DNA of 62,490 bases from an uncultured Eubacteriales bacterium (GCA_900545935.1 URAP01000009.1:1-62490), one strand, 5' to 3'; positions 18,569 through 28,006 are shown, counted from the first letter of the stretch. The notes: generated by a model from the sequence alone, not told the origin. Made by a program: numbers and translations.

Positions 18569-21500
18569 TTACTCTTCATCACTTGTGAAATCGGAGTACA
18601 GCTCATCGCCCATGCCGACGCTGAAGCCGTCATCCTCTGTTTCGGACTCTTCTGCGAAGTCGTCATCATCGTCCGAATCATAAGCATCGCGGTCGTCGCC
18701 GATATCGTTAACGACGGATGCGTTCATATATTCATCTCTTTCTTCGTCGCGGTAGGTATTGCCTACGTATACGGGCTGCTCCGGCTCATCCTCTCCGATG
18801 GTGGACAGCTCGATCTCCTCGCCGTTCTTATCGAGGACACGGACATCAAGCGCAAGCGCCTGAAGCTCCTTGACAAGCACCTTAAACGACTCGGGAACGC
18901 CGGGTGTAGGAATGTTCTGACCCTTGACGATAGCCTCAAACGCCTTTACACGTCCGTTTACATCATCGCTCTTGAAGGTCAGTATCTCCTGAAGCGTGTA
19001 GGCAGCGCCGTACGCCTCAAGTGCCCAAACCTCCATCTCTCCGAAGCGCTGACCGCCGAACTGTGCCTTACCGCCGAGAGGCTGCTGCGTCACGAGCGAG
19101 TAAGGACCGGTGCTGCGTGCGTGGATCTTATCGTCAACGAGATGGTGGAGCTTGAGGTAGTACATTATACCTACGGTTACGGGGTTGTCGAAAGGCTCGC
19201 CCGTTCTTCCGTCATAGAGAGTTGCCTTACCGTCGGGGCTGAGTCCCGCCTGCTTGAGCAGCTCGGTGATATCCTCCATGTGCGCGCCGTCGAATACGGG
19301 GGTCATGACCTTCCATCCGAGCTTGCGCGCCGCAATGCCGAGGTGGACCTCAAGCACCTGACCGATGTTCATTCGCGAAGGAACTCCCAGAGGGTTAAGC
19401 ACAATATCAAGAGGCGTACCGTCTGCAAGGAACGGCATATCCTCGGGCGGGAGAATTCTCGAAACGACACCCTTGTTACCGTGGCGTCCCGCCATCTTAT
19501 CGCCGACCGAAATTTTTCTCTTCTGAGCGACATAAACACGGACGACCTTGTTAACGCCGGGCATCAGCTCGTCGCCCGCCTCCTTAGTGAATACGCGGAC
19601 ATCGACAATGATACCGCTCTCACCGTGCGGCAGACGCAGCGAGGTATCGCGGACCTCACGCGCCTTCTCACCGAAGATCGCGCGGAGCAGGCGCTCCTCT
19701 GCGGTCAGCTCGGTCTCGCCCTTAGGCGTTACCTTACCGACAAGTATATCGCCGGCTCTTACCTCTGTACCGATACGAATAACGCCGTCGGGAGTAAGAT
19801 CCTTGAGCGCGTCGTCGCCGACATTCGGTATCTCGCGGGTAATCTCCTCCGGTCCGAGCTTGGTGTCGCGAGCCTCATGCTCGTACTTTTCTATATGAAT
19901 AGATGTATAAACATCATCACGGACAAGGCGCTCGTTAAGGAGAACCGCGTCCTCGTAGTTGTAGCCCTCCCATGTCATAAAGCCGATGAGAGCATTCTTA
20001 CCGAGCGAGATCTCGCCGCCGGAGGTCGCGGGACCGTCCGCAATGACATCGCCGGCATTAACAAGCTCGCCGACATCTACTATCGGGCGCTGATTTACAC
20101 AGGTGCCCTGGTTGGAGCGCTTGAACTTGATAAGGTGGTAAACATCCTTGGTTCCGTCCTCTGCGCGAATAGTGATATCATCAGCGGTAACACGCTCGAC
20201 GGTACCGTTGCGCTTAGCGCAGACAACAACGCCTGAGTCGACGGCAGCCTTATACTCCATACCGGTTCCGACAATGGGAGAGTCGGTGACCATAAGCGGG
20301 ACAGCCTGCTTCTGCATGTTGGAGCCCATGAGCGCACGTGAGTTATCGTCGTTTTCAAGGAACGGGATGCACGCCGTAGCGACCGAAACGACCATCTTAG
20401 GCGATACGTCCATATAGTCGACCCTGCTCGCGTCGATCTCGATGATTTCGGCGCGATGGCGGGCTGTGACCTTCTTATTGATGAAGTGTCCCTCCTCGTC
20501 GAGCGGCTCGTTAGCCTGAGCGACGATATAGTTATCCTCGGTGTCGGCGGTCATATACTCGACCTCGCGGGTAACTATGCCCTTTTCCTTATCCACGCGG
20601 CGGTACGGTGCCTCGATGAAGCCGTAGTCATTAATGCTCGCGTAGGTAGAAAGATAGGAGATAAGTCCGATATTAGGTCCCTCGGGGGTCTCGATCGGGC
20701 ACATACGTCCGTAGTGGGTATAGTGAACATCGCGCACCTCAAACGATGCACGGTCACGAGAGATACCGCCGGGTCCGAGCGCGGAGAGACGACGCTTGTG
20801 CGTCAGCTCTGCAAGCGGGTTGTTCTGATCCATGAACTGCGAGAGCGGCGAAGAGCCGAAGAACTCGCGGATGGCGGTAACTACCGGTCGGATATTGATG
20901 AGCGCCTCGGGTGTGATGGACTCGCTGTCGTGAACGGTCATACGCTCCTTGACGATCTTATCCATACGTGCGAAGCCGATGCGGAGCTGATTCTGAAGCA
21001 GTTCGCCTACGCAGCGCAGACGACGGTTGCCGAGATGGTCGATATCGTCCTTTTCACCGACTCCGTGGAACAGACCGATCATGTAGCTGACCGATGCGAG
21101 AATATCATCGCGTGTGATGTTCTTAGGAGCAAGCTCGGAGAAGCGCTTCTTAGCCTCAGCCTTTACATCGCCCTCCTCGGTACCCACCGCAGCAATGATC
21201 TCGGAGAGAACACTGTAGCGGACCTTGTGGCGCAGTCCGATATCCTCAAGACTGTAACCGAGTATAGCCTCGGGGTATACCATACCGTTGGAGAGCAGCT
21301 TGAGCTCTGCGCCGTCTATCTGAATATACGCCTCGTTGACCGCGCCCGCGCGGAACTCTGCGAGCATCTCATCGTCGATGATGTCTCCCTCATTACCGAT
21401 AAGCTCACCGGTGATAAGGTTTACGGCAGGACGGGCAAGAAGCTGTCCGCGCAGACGGGACTCGAGATCCATCTTGCCGTCGTACTTATAGCGTCCGACA

Positions 21501-22330
21501 GCAGCGAGGTCATAGCGCTTAGGGTCGAAGAAGAGATTGTTGATAAGTACCTGAGCGCTCTCCACAAGCGGCGGATCGCCTGGACGCAGACGCTTATAGA
21601 TCTCCTTGAGAGATTCGTCTACCGCGCTTGTATTATACTTGAGCGCCTCGCTCTGCATCTCGTCCTTTGCGAGCGTCTCACGCAGGCAGTGGTCGTCGCC
21701 GAGAAGCTCGATGATCTCCTCATCTGTCTCAAAGCCGAGCGCACGGATAAAAATGGTCAGGGGCATCTTGCGGTTCTTATCTATGCGGACATACATGATA
21801 TCGTTCATGTCGGTCTCGTACTCGATCCATGCGCCGCGATACGGGATGACCTGAGCGGAATAAATAAGCTTGCCGCTCTTGTCGAAATCATGGTCATAGT
21901 ACATTCCGGGCGAGCGGACGATCTGTGAAACGACGACGCGCTCCGCGCCGTTGATGATAAATGTACCGTTCTCGGTCATCAGCGGGAAATCGCCCATGAA
22001 TATCTGCTTAACGATAGGCGTTCCGGTCGCCTTGTTGAAAAGACGGACGGTAACGCGGAGAGGTGCGGCGTAGTTAACGTCTCTCTCCTTGCACTCCTCT
22101 ACCGAGTACTTAGGCTCGGGGTCTATTGTGTAGTCGATGAACTCGATCTCGAGATTTCCCGAATAATCGGTGATAGGGGAGACATCACGAAGAACTTCCA
22201 TCAGTCCCTCACGGCGGAACCACTCGTAGGACTTCTTCTGAACATCAATGAGATTCGGCAGATCCAGAGTCTCATCGATCTTGGAAAAGCTCATACGTGT
22301 GTTCTTACCGAGCTTCTGGGGCTTTACCAT
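18569..22330 (-). CDS. rpoB: RNA polymerase subunit beta
   Basis: The beta subunit forms the other half of the catalytic cleft and contains the rifampicin pocket. The rifampicin region is visible at about residue 490 (SQFMDQNNPL, then THKRRLSALGPGG) with the key aspartate, histidine and serine of the sensitive type; the residue before LSQF is proline where glutamine is commonest. Conserved C-terminal blocks such as DKMAGRHGNKG are intact. The protein has 1253 residues and ends in an unusually acidic tail of about 60 residues rich in D and E. It is the first gene of its operon, preceded by a long leader; rplJ and rplL, its usual upstream neighbours, are not here. Confidence 0.98.
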   Translation of the reverse strand: MVKPQKLGKNTRMSFSKIDETLDLPNLIDVQKKSYEWFRREGLMEVLRDVSPITDYSGNLEIEFIDYTIDPEPKYSVEECKERDVNYAAPLRVTVRLFNKATGTPIVKQIFMGDFPLMTENGTFIINGAERVVVSQIVRSPGMYYDHDFDKSGKLIYSAQVIPYRGAWIEYETDMNDIMYVRIDKNRKMPLTIFIRALGFETDEEIIELLGDDHCLRETLAKDEMQSEALKYNTSAVDESLKEIYKRLRPGDPPLVESAQVLINNLFFDPKRYDLAAVGRYKYDGKMDLESRLRGQLLARPAVNLITGELIGNEGDIIDDEMLAEFRAGAVNEAYIQIDGAELKLLSNGMVYPEAILGYSLEDIGLRHKVRYSVLSEIIAAVGTEEGDVKAEAKKRFSELAPKNITRDDILASVSYMIGLFHGVGEKDDIDHLGNRRLRCVGELLQNQLRIGFARMDKIVKERMTVHDSESITPEALINIRPVVTAIREFFGSSPLSQFMDQNNPLAELTHKRRLSALGPGGISRDRASFEVRDVHYTHYGRMCPIETPEGPNIGLISYLSTYASINDYGFIEAPYRRVDKEKGIVTREVEYMTADTEDNYIVAQANEPLDEEGHFINKKVTARHRAEIIEIDASRVDYMDVSPKMVVSVATACIPFLENDDNSRALMGSNMQKQAVPLMVTDSPIVGTGMEYKAAVDSGVVVCAKRNGTVERVTADDITIRAEDGTKDVYHLIKFKRSNQGTCVNQRPIVDVGELVNAGDVIADGPATSGGEISLGKNALIGFMTWEGYNYEDAVLLNERLVRDDVYTSIHIEKYEHEARDTKLGPEEITREIPNVGDDALKDLTPDGVIRIGTEVRAGDILVGKVTPKGETELTAEERLLRAIFGEKAREVRDTSLRLPHGESGIIVDVRVFTKEAGDELMPGVNKVVRVYVAQKRKISVGDKMAGRHGNKGVVSRILPPEDMPFLADGTPLDIVLNPLGVPSRMNIGQVLEVHLGIAARKLGWKVMTPVFDGAHMEDITELLKQAGLSPDGKATLYDGRTGEPFDNPVTVGIMYYLKLHHLVDDKIHARSTGPYSLVTQQPLGGKAQFGGQRFGEMEVWALEAYGAAYTLQEILTFKSDDVNGRVKAFEAIVKGQNIPTPGVPESFKVLVKELQALALDVRVLDKNGEEIELSTIGEDEPEQPVYVGNTYRDEERDEYMNASVVNDIGDDRDAYDSDDDDDFAEESETEDDGFSVGMGDELYSDFTSDEE

Positions 22331-22725
22331 TTAAACAACCACTCCATTCACATAAAAGTCTTGGGGGAAAAACGGAGCTCCCGCATACCGTCCGAGGCAT
22401 TCCGCACAGTCCTCCGTGAGCACCGGGATACGGCGCCCGGAATCATGCGTCCGTGCCTTAACGGCAAAATACGGGAATAAAACCCGCCGAAAGCAGCTCG
22501 AAGTCACCCCTACGGCATGCTGGTTACAGCCGAATTATAAGCAGGCTTCGAGTGTCCGGCGGTATTTCATTCCCATATCCGTTATCTGCGGTGGCAGTAA
22601 AATTACCGTCCGTTATTAGCTTGTTTCATCGCCGTACAAAGTCGCAGAAAGCGCATTCCGAAGCGGTTTTCACCGCTTTTCGGCTCTCGCGAAAAAGAAA
22701 AAAATCCTTATGGCGAATCAAGAGC
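22331..22725 (-). other. Long untranslated leader of rpoB
   Basis: About 390 bases lie between the rpoB promoter and start codon without a convincing gene on either strand. One clear hairpin is near its 5' end (stem AGCGGT/ACCGCT around 22667-22683 with extra flanking pairs), without a following T run. I do not recognise a known ribosomal-protein or other RNA leader here. The length suggests some post-initiation control, but that is inference. Confidence 0.45.
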
Positions 22726-22754
22726 ATAATACCACAACGCATCCTGCTTGTCAA
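22726..22754 (-). promoter_or_regulatory. Sigma-A promoter of rpoB-rpoC
   Basis: On the minus strand, a perfect -35 TTGACA (22749-22754) and -10 TATTAT (22726-22731) are separated by 17 bp. This places the rpoB transcription start about 390 bases before the gene. Confidence 0.82.
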
Positions 22755-22979
22755 GGCTTTTTTCTGAAAAAAGGCTTATTTTCTTTAATTGTAAATTAAA
22801 GTTTTTATTTATTTTACATTTCGTTAATTTGTGTCACGAACATACCGAATCAAGCCTGAGATCGAGTCGAATCACGACAAATAACAGCCCGATACCCGTA
22901 CAATTCCCTATTGCGGGAGCATAAAAGCCGTGTTCTCCGAGCCATCCGGCACATTTTTTCAAAAATATGAAAAAAGCTC

Positions 22980-23008
22980 TTGCAAAACCGTAGGCATAGT
23001 GATATAAT
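22980..23008 (+). promoter_or_regulatory. Sigma-A promoter of rpsT
   Basis: A -35 TTGCAA (22980-22985) and perfect -10 TATAAT (23003-23008) are separated by 17 bp. The expected start is about 95 bases before the rpsT start codon. Confidence 0.82.
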
Positions 23009-23109
23009 ATAGCGGTAAATGCAATCGGCGCACCGCTGTCCACACGTCCGCGGACATGCAGCGCCGCAATGTACGCTCACCCGTACAAATCTTTAAGGAG
23101 GTGAAAAAC

Positions 23110-23373
23110 TTGCCGAACATTAAATCCGCTAAGAAGCGTGTGCTCGTAACCGCAGCCAAGACTCTTCAGAACAAGATGTTCAAATCGGATATGAAGACCA
23201 CGATCAAAAAGTATGAGGCAGCAATTGCAGCCGGCGATAAGGCAGCAGCAGCCGATACATATAAGGCAGCAGTCAAGATCATTGATAAGGCTGTGGCAAA
23301 CGGCACTATTCACAAGAATAAAGCCGCAAGAAAGAAGAGCCAGTTCACTCTCGCTCTCAACAAGCTGAACTGA
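23110..23373 (+). CDS. rpsT: 30S ribosomal protein S20
   Basis: S20 is a small basic protein that binds 16S rRNA early in small-subunit assembly. The protein starts PNIKSAKKR after the initiator and continues with the lysine- and alanine-rich helices and the GTIHKNKAARKKS signature near the end. The start is a TTG at 23110: AAGGAGGTG lies 6 bases upstream and the protein then has the family-typical 87 residues. In-frame codons further upstream belong to the leader. Rare TTG initiation is known to damp rpsT translation in other bacteria. It is transcribed alone, divergently from rpoB, with its own promoter and terminator. Confidence 0.96.
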   Translation: MPNIKSAKKRVLVTAAKTLQNKMFKSDMKTTIKKYEAAIAAGDKAAAADTYKAAVKIIDKAVANGTIHKNKAARKKSQFTLALNKLN

Positions 23374-23398
23374 TAGGTTCAGACGATTTCGAAATCGG

Positions 23399-23443
23399 AA
23401 AAGCAGACTCGGTCACTCACCCCGGGGCTGCTTTTCTTTTTTT
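23399..23443 (+). terminator. Intrinsic terminator of rpsT
   Basis: An 8-bp outer stem AAAAGCAG/CTGCTTTT (23399-23406 with 23428-23435) encloses shorter internal pairs and is followed by a T-rich run (23432-23443). It lies 25 bases after the rpsT stop. Confidence 0.82.
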
Positions 23444-23450
23444 ATTTTTT

Positions 23451-23776
23451 CATTCATCGCGCATACTCGTGTCTCAGAGCCGCCGCCCGATGAGCAATGC
23501 CGCCTGCCGCCGAACATTTTCACTTATCACCGGGGATCACATATCCCATAGGTTATCACCTATTTCATCGGTAATCAAAGCCGACTGCCTAAAAACTGTT
23601 TTTTAACAGCTCACTTTTTTGCTGCTCTGTTATAATAAATTATTATAATTATATTGTTGCTTTTTTATTGACAGATTTGCTTTGACATGTTAGACTATGT
23701 ATATAATGAACAAAGTCGGATGCTGCACTCCATCATCCGCATCAAAAAACGCACTACAAAAAGGAGTAGTCCAAAC
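23451..23776. other. AT-rich gap before the beta-helix gene
   Basis: No gene is visible. The second half is strongly AT-rich and holds two TTGACA boxes (23668-23673 and 23682-23687) and a TATAAT (23702-23707). None pairs at the ideal 17-bp spacing with a consensus partner, so the exact promoter of the downstream gene is uncertain. A short palindrome CTGTT/AACAG is also present near 23600. Confidence 0.4.
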
Positions 23777-25942
23777 ATGAAAATAACATTTCCGTCAAAT
23801 GCGATACGAAAGGTTTCCGCACTTGCACTCGCGCTGCTGACAGCATCGGCATCGCTCACCGTCTTTGCGGAGGGAGAACTGCCGCTCGCACAGATATATG
23901 TCTCGACCGAGGGAGACGACAGCGCCGCCGGAACGGAGTCTGCGCCTCTCGCGACCCTCGAAGCGGCAAGAGATGCCGTACGCGCCCTCTCGCGCGAGCA
24001 GTACTCCGGCGCGCAGGTCATTATACGCGGCGGCGAGTATCGGCGCGACACCACATTCAAGCTGACGGCTGAGGATGGCGGCAGCGACGGATTTTCGGTC
24101 AGCTATGTTGCATACGAGGACGAAACTCCCGTATTTACCGGAGCGGCGACACTCGACCCCGAGAAATTTACAGAGCCGGACGAGGCATTCCGTTCGCTGC
24201 TGCCGGAGGAGTCGAAGGATAAGGTACTTGCCTACGATCTCGCCGCAGACGGACTCGATTATGCCCGTTACGACCGCACCGGTATCCACAATGCCATACT
24301 TCCCGACAACCGCATATATGTCGGCGATGTTCGCTGCACTCAGGCACGTTACCCGAATCTCAACCGTTCCAACAGCATCAGCAACTACGTCTACGCGACA
24401 AAGACAAGCAATAATGAAAGCGAGGGTTATTACAGCTTTTACGACGAGTCGGGCAGAGCCGCATCGTGGTCCGAAGAGTCGAGAAAGAATGCTCGCATGA
24501 ACGGCTTCTTCCCTATCGACTGGATACAATCGAGCGCCGATATAGTCGGCATAGACGAGGAGACCGGCTATGTCGTCTATACACCCACGAACGGCGACTA
24601 CGGAAAGGTCATACAGAACTCCCGCTATGCATTCTACAATGTTCCCGAGGAGCTTGATGCGCCTATGGAATACTACATTAACCGCGATACCGGAATGCTC
24701 TATATCTATCTGCCGGACGGCTGGCAGGAGAGCGGTGTGACCATCGGTCAGTCGCTCTGCACGAGAATGCTCGAATCGACTGCATCGAATATCACATTCT
24801 CCGGTCTTACTTTCCGCGGAACGATGCTCGACGCAATGAAGCTGACCGGCGACGACATTACCGTATCCGGCTGCCGCATACTCTGCATCGGCAGAAACGC
24901 CGTTGATGCCACGGGCAACAGAATTCTTATCGACGGCTGTGAGGTATACAATGTCGGAGGCAACGGCATCCGCATAGGAGTCGACAAGGAAGTAAGACGC
25001 GCTAATATATTCACAGACAGCCAGGTATCCAACTGCAAGATACATGCCTTCGAGGAGCTCGACCGCATCTATAACCCCGGTCTGTCGCTTCAGGGGCTCG
25101 GCTCGCGCGCACTGAACAACGAGATATACGATGCTCCGCACCTCGGTATGTCCTACGTCGGAACAAATATCGAGATAGCCTACAACATCTTTGAGAACCT
25201 CTGCTACGATTCGTCGGATGCCGGTGCGCTGTACATCTACGACGCGACCATTACCTCCGGCGGTACGAAGATACACGACAATATCGTACGTAATATTATT
25301 AATGATGAAAACATCTACTTCAACCCGCACGGCATTTACCTCGACGCGGGCAGCGGCGGAATGCAGGTATATTCAAACATCCTTGAGAATGTTGACGGCT
25401 TCGGCATTCTCAGCGGCGGCCCCGACAATGAGCTGTGCGACAACCTATTTATCAACTCCGTATATCAGTTCCACGGCGGAAATTATTACAAGGTTCAGAA
25501 CGAACACACCGGATGGAACGGTCTGCTCGAGGACGGCACCGGCAATATCGGAACCTATCCGAACGGTATGTTCTGGCAGTTCCTGCTCTCCGACAAGGAG
25601 AATCCCGGCTACGGCACCGAGCGTTGGGCTTACCTCAACCCGTGGGTAATGCTGCTAAAAACGACCAACTGCTATGACCTGAACGACAACTATGTCGCTT
25701 ACGCATACGGCGACGCAAGGGTGAGAAACAATGTGTTCTCCTCCTCGAGCAAGTCGAACGATGTTTCCAATGCCGCCGCGCGTCTCATAGTCATACGCGA
25801 CAACTTTGACCTCACGCTCTCGCAGATAGGTCTGGCAGACCTTGAAAACAGAGACTACCGTCTCACCGACGATACCATGATCTATCAGGTAATTCCCGGC
25901 TTCAGATACTGCAACGTCGAGCGTGTCGGTATCGGCAAATAA
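23777..25942 (+). CDS. Secreted right-handed parallel beta-helix protein
   Basis: This is an exported protein of about 721 residues with the architecture of carbohydrate-active beta-helix enzymes. A signal peptide is visible (basic start, hydrophobic run ALALALLTASASLTVFA, then EGELP). Next comes the motif IYVSTEGDDSAAGT...APLATLEAARDAVRAL, typical of clostridial and Bacteroidetes beta-helix proteins that act on polysaccharides. The middle (about residues 350-600) has repeating short beta strands such as VDATGNRILIDGCEVYNVGGNG, written here only to show the NGI/NVGGN turns. No anchor motif, dockerin or sortase signal is seen at the C-terminus. The start is the ATG with AAGGAG 12 bases upstream. 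Catalytic residues and substrate cannot be told from sequence alone; polysaccharide lyase or glycosidase activity is inference. Confidence 0.8.
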   Translation: MKITFPSNAIRKVSALALALLTASASLTVFAEGELPLAQIYVSTEGDDSAAGTESAPLATLEAARDAVRALSREQYSGAQVIIRGGEYRRDTTFKLTAEDGGSDGFSVSYVAYEDETPVFTGAATLDPEKFTEPDEAFRSLLPEESKDKVLAYDLAADGLDYARYDRTGIHNAILPDNRIYVGDVRCTQARYPNLNRSNSISNYVYATKTSNNESEGYYSFYDESGRAASWSEESRKNARMNGFFPIDWIQSSADIVGIDEETGYVVYTPTNGDYGKVIQNSRYAFYNVPEELDAPMEYYINRDTGMLYIYLPDGWQESGVTIGQSLCTRMLESTASNITFSGLTFRGTMLDAMKLTGDDITVSGCRILCIGRNAVDATGNRILIDGCEVYNVGGNGIRIGVDKEVRRANIFTDSQVSNCKIHAFEELDRIYNPGLSLQGLGSRALNNEIYDAPHLGMSYVGTNIEIAYNIFENLCYDSSDAGALYIYDATITSGGTKIHDNIVRNIINDENIYFNPHGIYLDAGSGGMQVYSNILENVDGFGILSGGPDNELCDNLFINSVYQFHGGNYYKVQNEHTGWNGLLEDGTGNIGTYPNGMFWQFLLSDKENPGYGTERWAYLNPWVMLLKTTNCYDLNDNYVAYAYGDARVRNNVFSSSSKSNDVSNAAARLIVIRDNFDLTLSQIGLADLENRDYRLTDDTMIYQVIPGFRYCNVERVGIGK

Positions 25943-26043
25943 GATATAAGACAAATAAACAACAGATTATATCGCGAACATCATAACTGAATAAAACAGT
26001 TTTATATGTCGACCACTCGCCTATATATAGGCATTGATAATCT

Positions 26044-26075
26044 AAGGCGGGGTGAGCCATGCTCCCTCGCCTTTT
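26044..26075 (+). terminator. Terminator after the beta-helix gene
   Basis: The stem AAGGCG-GGG/CCC-CGCCTT (26044-26052 with 26064-26073, one bulged T) is followed by TTTTG and then more T residues. It lies about 100 bases past the stop codon of the beta-helix gene. Confidence 0.7.
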
Positions 26076-26079
26076 GCTT

Positions 26080-26470
26080 TGACACTGAAATGATACGGCA
26101 AAAATTTTTTTAAAATTTTCGGTAAAAAAATGTAGTAATTTCGCGATGTAAATCGTAATAAGTGTTGTAGACAAAAAATGACCTTATAGCGCAGAAATTT
26201 GCCTTGCAGCTGTATTGTGCATAGTCTTTACGGCTGTCAGAGGTAAGGCGCACCAGACACTGCGCACGATATTTTTCTCGATCCGAAAATCGAAGGAGGA
26301 TATTTTTATCAATCGGAGATATAATTTTGTTTCACTGCGATAGACGTCAGTACTTGCAGGCGAGGAAAGGAGACTCTTTAATGCAGCGCATCGCGCACCG
26401 ACGAATATCGCCTTAACCGGATATAATTTCAACCACGTCAAACGGGAACACTGTCCCGAAGGAGAATACT
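26080..26470. other. AT-rich intergenic stretch upstream of the lipoprotein gene
   Basis: No full gene is visible. The stretch has an A/T-only run near 26100 and two strong ribosome-binding-like sequences. One (GAAGGAGG near 26293) has no start codon at the right distance. The other (AAAGGAG near 26366) is followed by a possible 11-codon open frame at 26381-26416. TATAAT boxes occur near 26320 and at 26422-26427 without good -35 partners. Confidence 0.4.
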
Positions 26471-27214
26471 ATGAAAATGTACTCAAAGGAAATTTTAACC
26501 GCCACCCTTGCGCTCGGTATGTGCATCGGCATGACCGCTTGCGGCGAGGATAAGCTTGCTGACGAAACGACGGCGGAGACGACCGCTGTCACCACAACGA
26601 CACCCGAAACCACCTCTGAAACAACCGTTGAAACCACTGCGCCCGAAACCGAGGCAGAAAAGCTCAAGCTTAATGCCGACCTTATTTCTGAATACGGGCA
26701 GACATTTGCCGAGATATCTGCAAAGCACGGAAAGATAATTGAATATCAGATTCTGAAGGGTGGCGCAAGCTATCGCTTTGAAACCGGTTACGGTTGGTAT
26801 TTCTTTTACAATACCGATTATCTGAATCCATCCGTATGGGGAACCATTGAGGAAACAGGAGAGAGAATACCTCTGCCGGATGATGATTTCAGATGTATTG
26901 ATCTCGACCATGTCGCTGCATCCGATTTATTTGAGGGAGACTTTGAGTATTATACTTATGACGAGATTGCCGCAATTGACGGTATCACCATAAAATATGA
27001 TGACGTATCCGGCGGTCTTAACGGTGACGAGGGGTATGAGCTTCATTTTAGGTACGACGGTTTCAGTCACGAAAAACTCGGTTTTACCGATGACCGAGTG
27101 GATATAGGTCTTTACACACCTGTCAGGGGAAGAGTTGAACCGGATACTGAGATTGACATCTGGCTCAGTCCGAGAATTGCGAAAAAGTACTTAAATATAA
27201 CTTCGGAGGACTAA
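26471..27214 (+). CDS. Putative lipoprotein of unknown function
   Basis: This is a 247-residue protein with a lipoprotein signal: a basic start, a hydrophobic segment, and MTAC ending at cysteine 24. A threonine- and glutamate-rich linker (about residues 32-62) follows, typical of clostridial surface lipoproteins that span the cell wall. The rest is an acidic domain rich in Y, D and G which I do not recognise. No catalytic motif stands out. The start has GAAGGAG 7 bases upstream. The next gene starts 2 bases after the stop, so the two are probably co-transcribed. Base composition is visibly lower in GC than in the housekeeping genes, in keeping with a lineage-specific or acquired gene. Confidence 0.7.
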   Translation: MKMYSKEILTATLALGMCIGMTACGEDKLADETTAETTAVTTTTPETTSETTVETTAPETEAEKLKLNADLISEYGQTFAEISAKHGKIIEYQILKGGASYRFETGYGWYFFYNTDYLNPSVWGTIEETGERIPLPDDDFRCIDLDHVAASDLFEGDFEYYTYDEIAAIDGITIKYDDVSGGLNGDEGYELHFRYDGFSHEKLGFTDDRVDIGLYTPVRGRVEPDTEIDIWLSPRIAKKYLNITSED

Positions 27215-27216
27215 TC

Positions 27217-27846
27217 ATGAATAAGAAAACAAGATTTTTACTCGCACTGTCTGTTGTCATAGTCATTACGGCAGCGATATTTGGGATAAGCGCATATGCG
27301 ACCGATGGTTTGTACGATTCGACAAACGTTTTGACAGAGGTCAATATGGCAAACAGTTGCCCGCACAGTGTATATTTTACATTCAACGAAAAGAGCAAGA
27401 CTATAACCGAAATGCACGAGGATTGGAGGGTCGAGTCTCTTATCTACGATGTAGAGACCTTTTCCGGAGACGGAATAAAGGTGTATGACGGCGAGAAAGA
27501 GGTTACGGAAGGCTTTGTCAAGGACGGAATGATCGTTCAGATTTTCCATAAAGATAAGCTTTTCGGGGAATACAGAATTACAAATTTACTTCCGCCGCTT
27601 GACGACAATGTTTCTGCGGATTCTTCGCCGAAAGCCGACGTAAATAACAGTATTGATTTGCAAGCAAACGATGCCGGCTTTATACTCCCGATCAGAGGCA
27701 TTAAATTGAAGAGCAAGGGCAGTGGGGGTAATATCAGCCAGTTCTTCGGTCCGACTCACAGAGGTATAGATATTGCAGGCAGCACCAGCTACGGCAGCGT
27801 TGCAAATGCAGAAATATTAGCAATAGCCCAGGTATCTGTTCTGTGA
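27217..27846 (+). pseudogene. Truncated M23 (LytM-type) peptidase with Ig-like N-terminal region
   Basis: The 209-residue open frame begins with a signal peptide or anchor (residues 1-29). A small domain around residues 80-122 resembles the Ig-like modules of clostridial surface proteins. From about residue 154 it enters an M23 zinc-peptidase domain: FILPIRG, then the glycine-rich approach, QFFGPTHRGIDIAG with the first two metal ligands H181 and D185, then ANAEILAIAQ. It stops at residue 209, before the rest of the beta-sheet and the HxH motif that supplies the third ligand. I found no continuation in other frames over the next 100 bases. It is therefore probably a decayed cell-wall hydrolase gene, although a short expressed protein cannot be excluded. 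A ribosome binding site (GGAGG) overlaps the end of the lipoprotein gene. Confidence 0.7.
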
Positions 27847-27920
27847 CGCGGCGCTGTAAGCAGTACACGCGGGGAGCTGAAAAAATAGGCAAGCGATATA
27901 ATCAATAACATAAAGCTCAT

Positions 27921-27960
27921 AACGGGACTGTTAAAAGATCATCAACAGTCCCGTTTTAGT
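27921..27960 (+). terminator. Terminator after the lipoprotein/M23 pair
   Basis: A perfect 12-bp stem (27921-27932 with 27944-27955) is followed by TTTTAGTATTATT on the plus strand. It ends the plus-strand block that faces glgA. Confidence 0.85.
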
Positions 27961-28006
27961 ATTATTGAAATAAAGACCAATTAAATCTCCGGCGCAGTAT
28001 ACACAT

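Noticed and set aside
18548..20236. A 562-codon open frame antisense to rpoB, and a further 490-codon one at 20456-21928
   Set aside because: Same reason: both are shadows of strongly codon-biased rpoB with no recognisable fold or ribosome binding context.
26184..26441. An 85-codon minus-strand frame upstream of the lipoprotein gene
   Set aside because: It is opposite the probable promoter/leader region and has no start signal or protein-like pattern.
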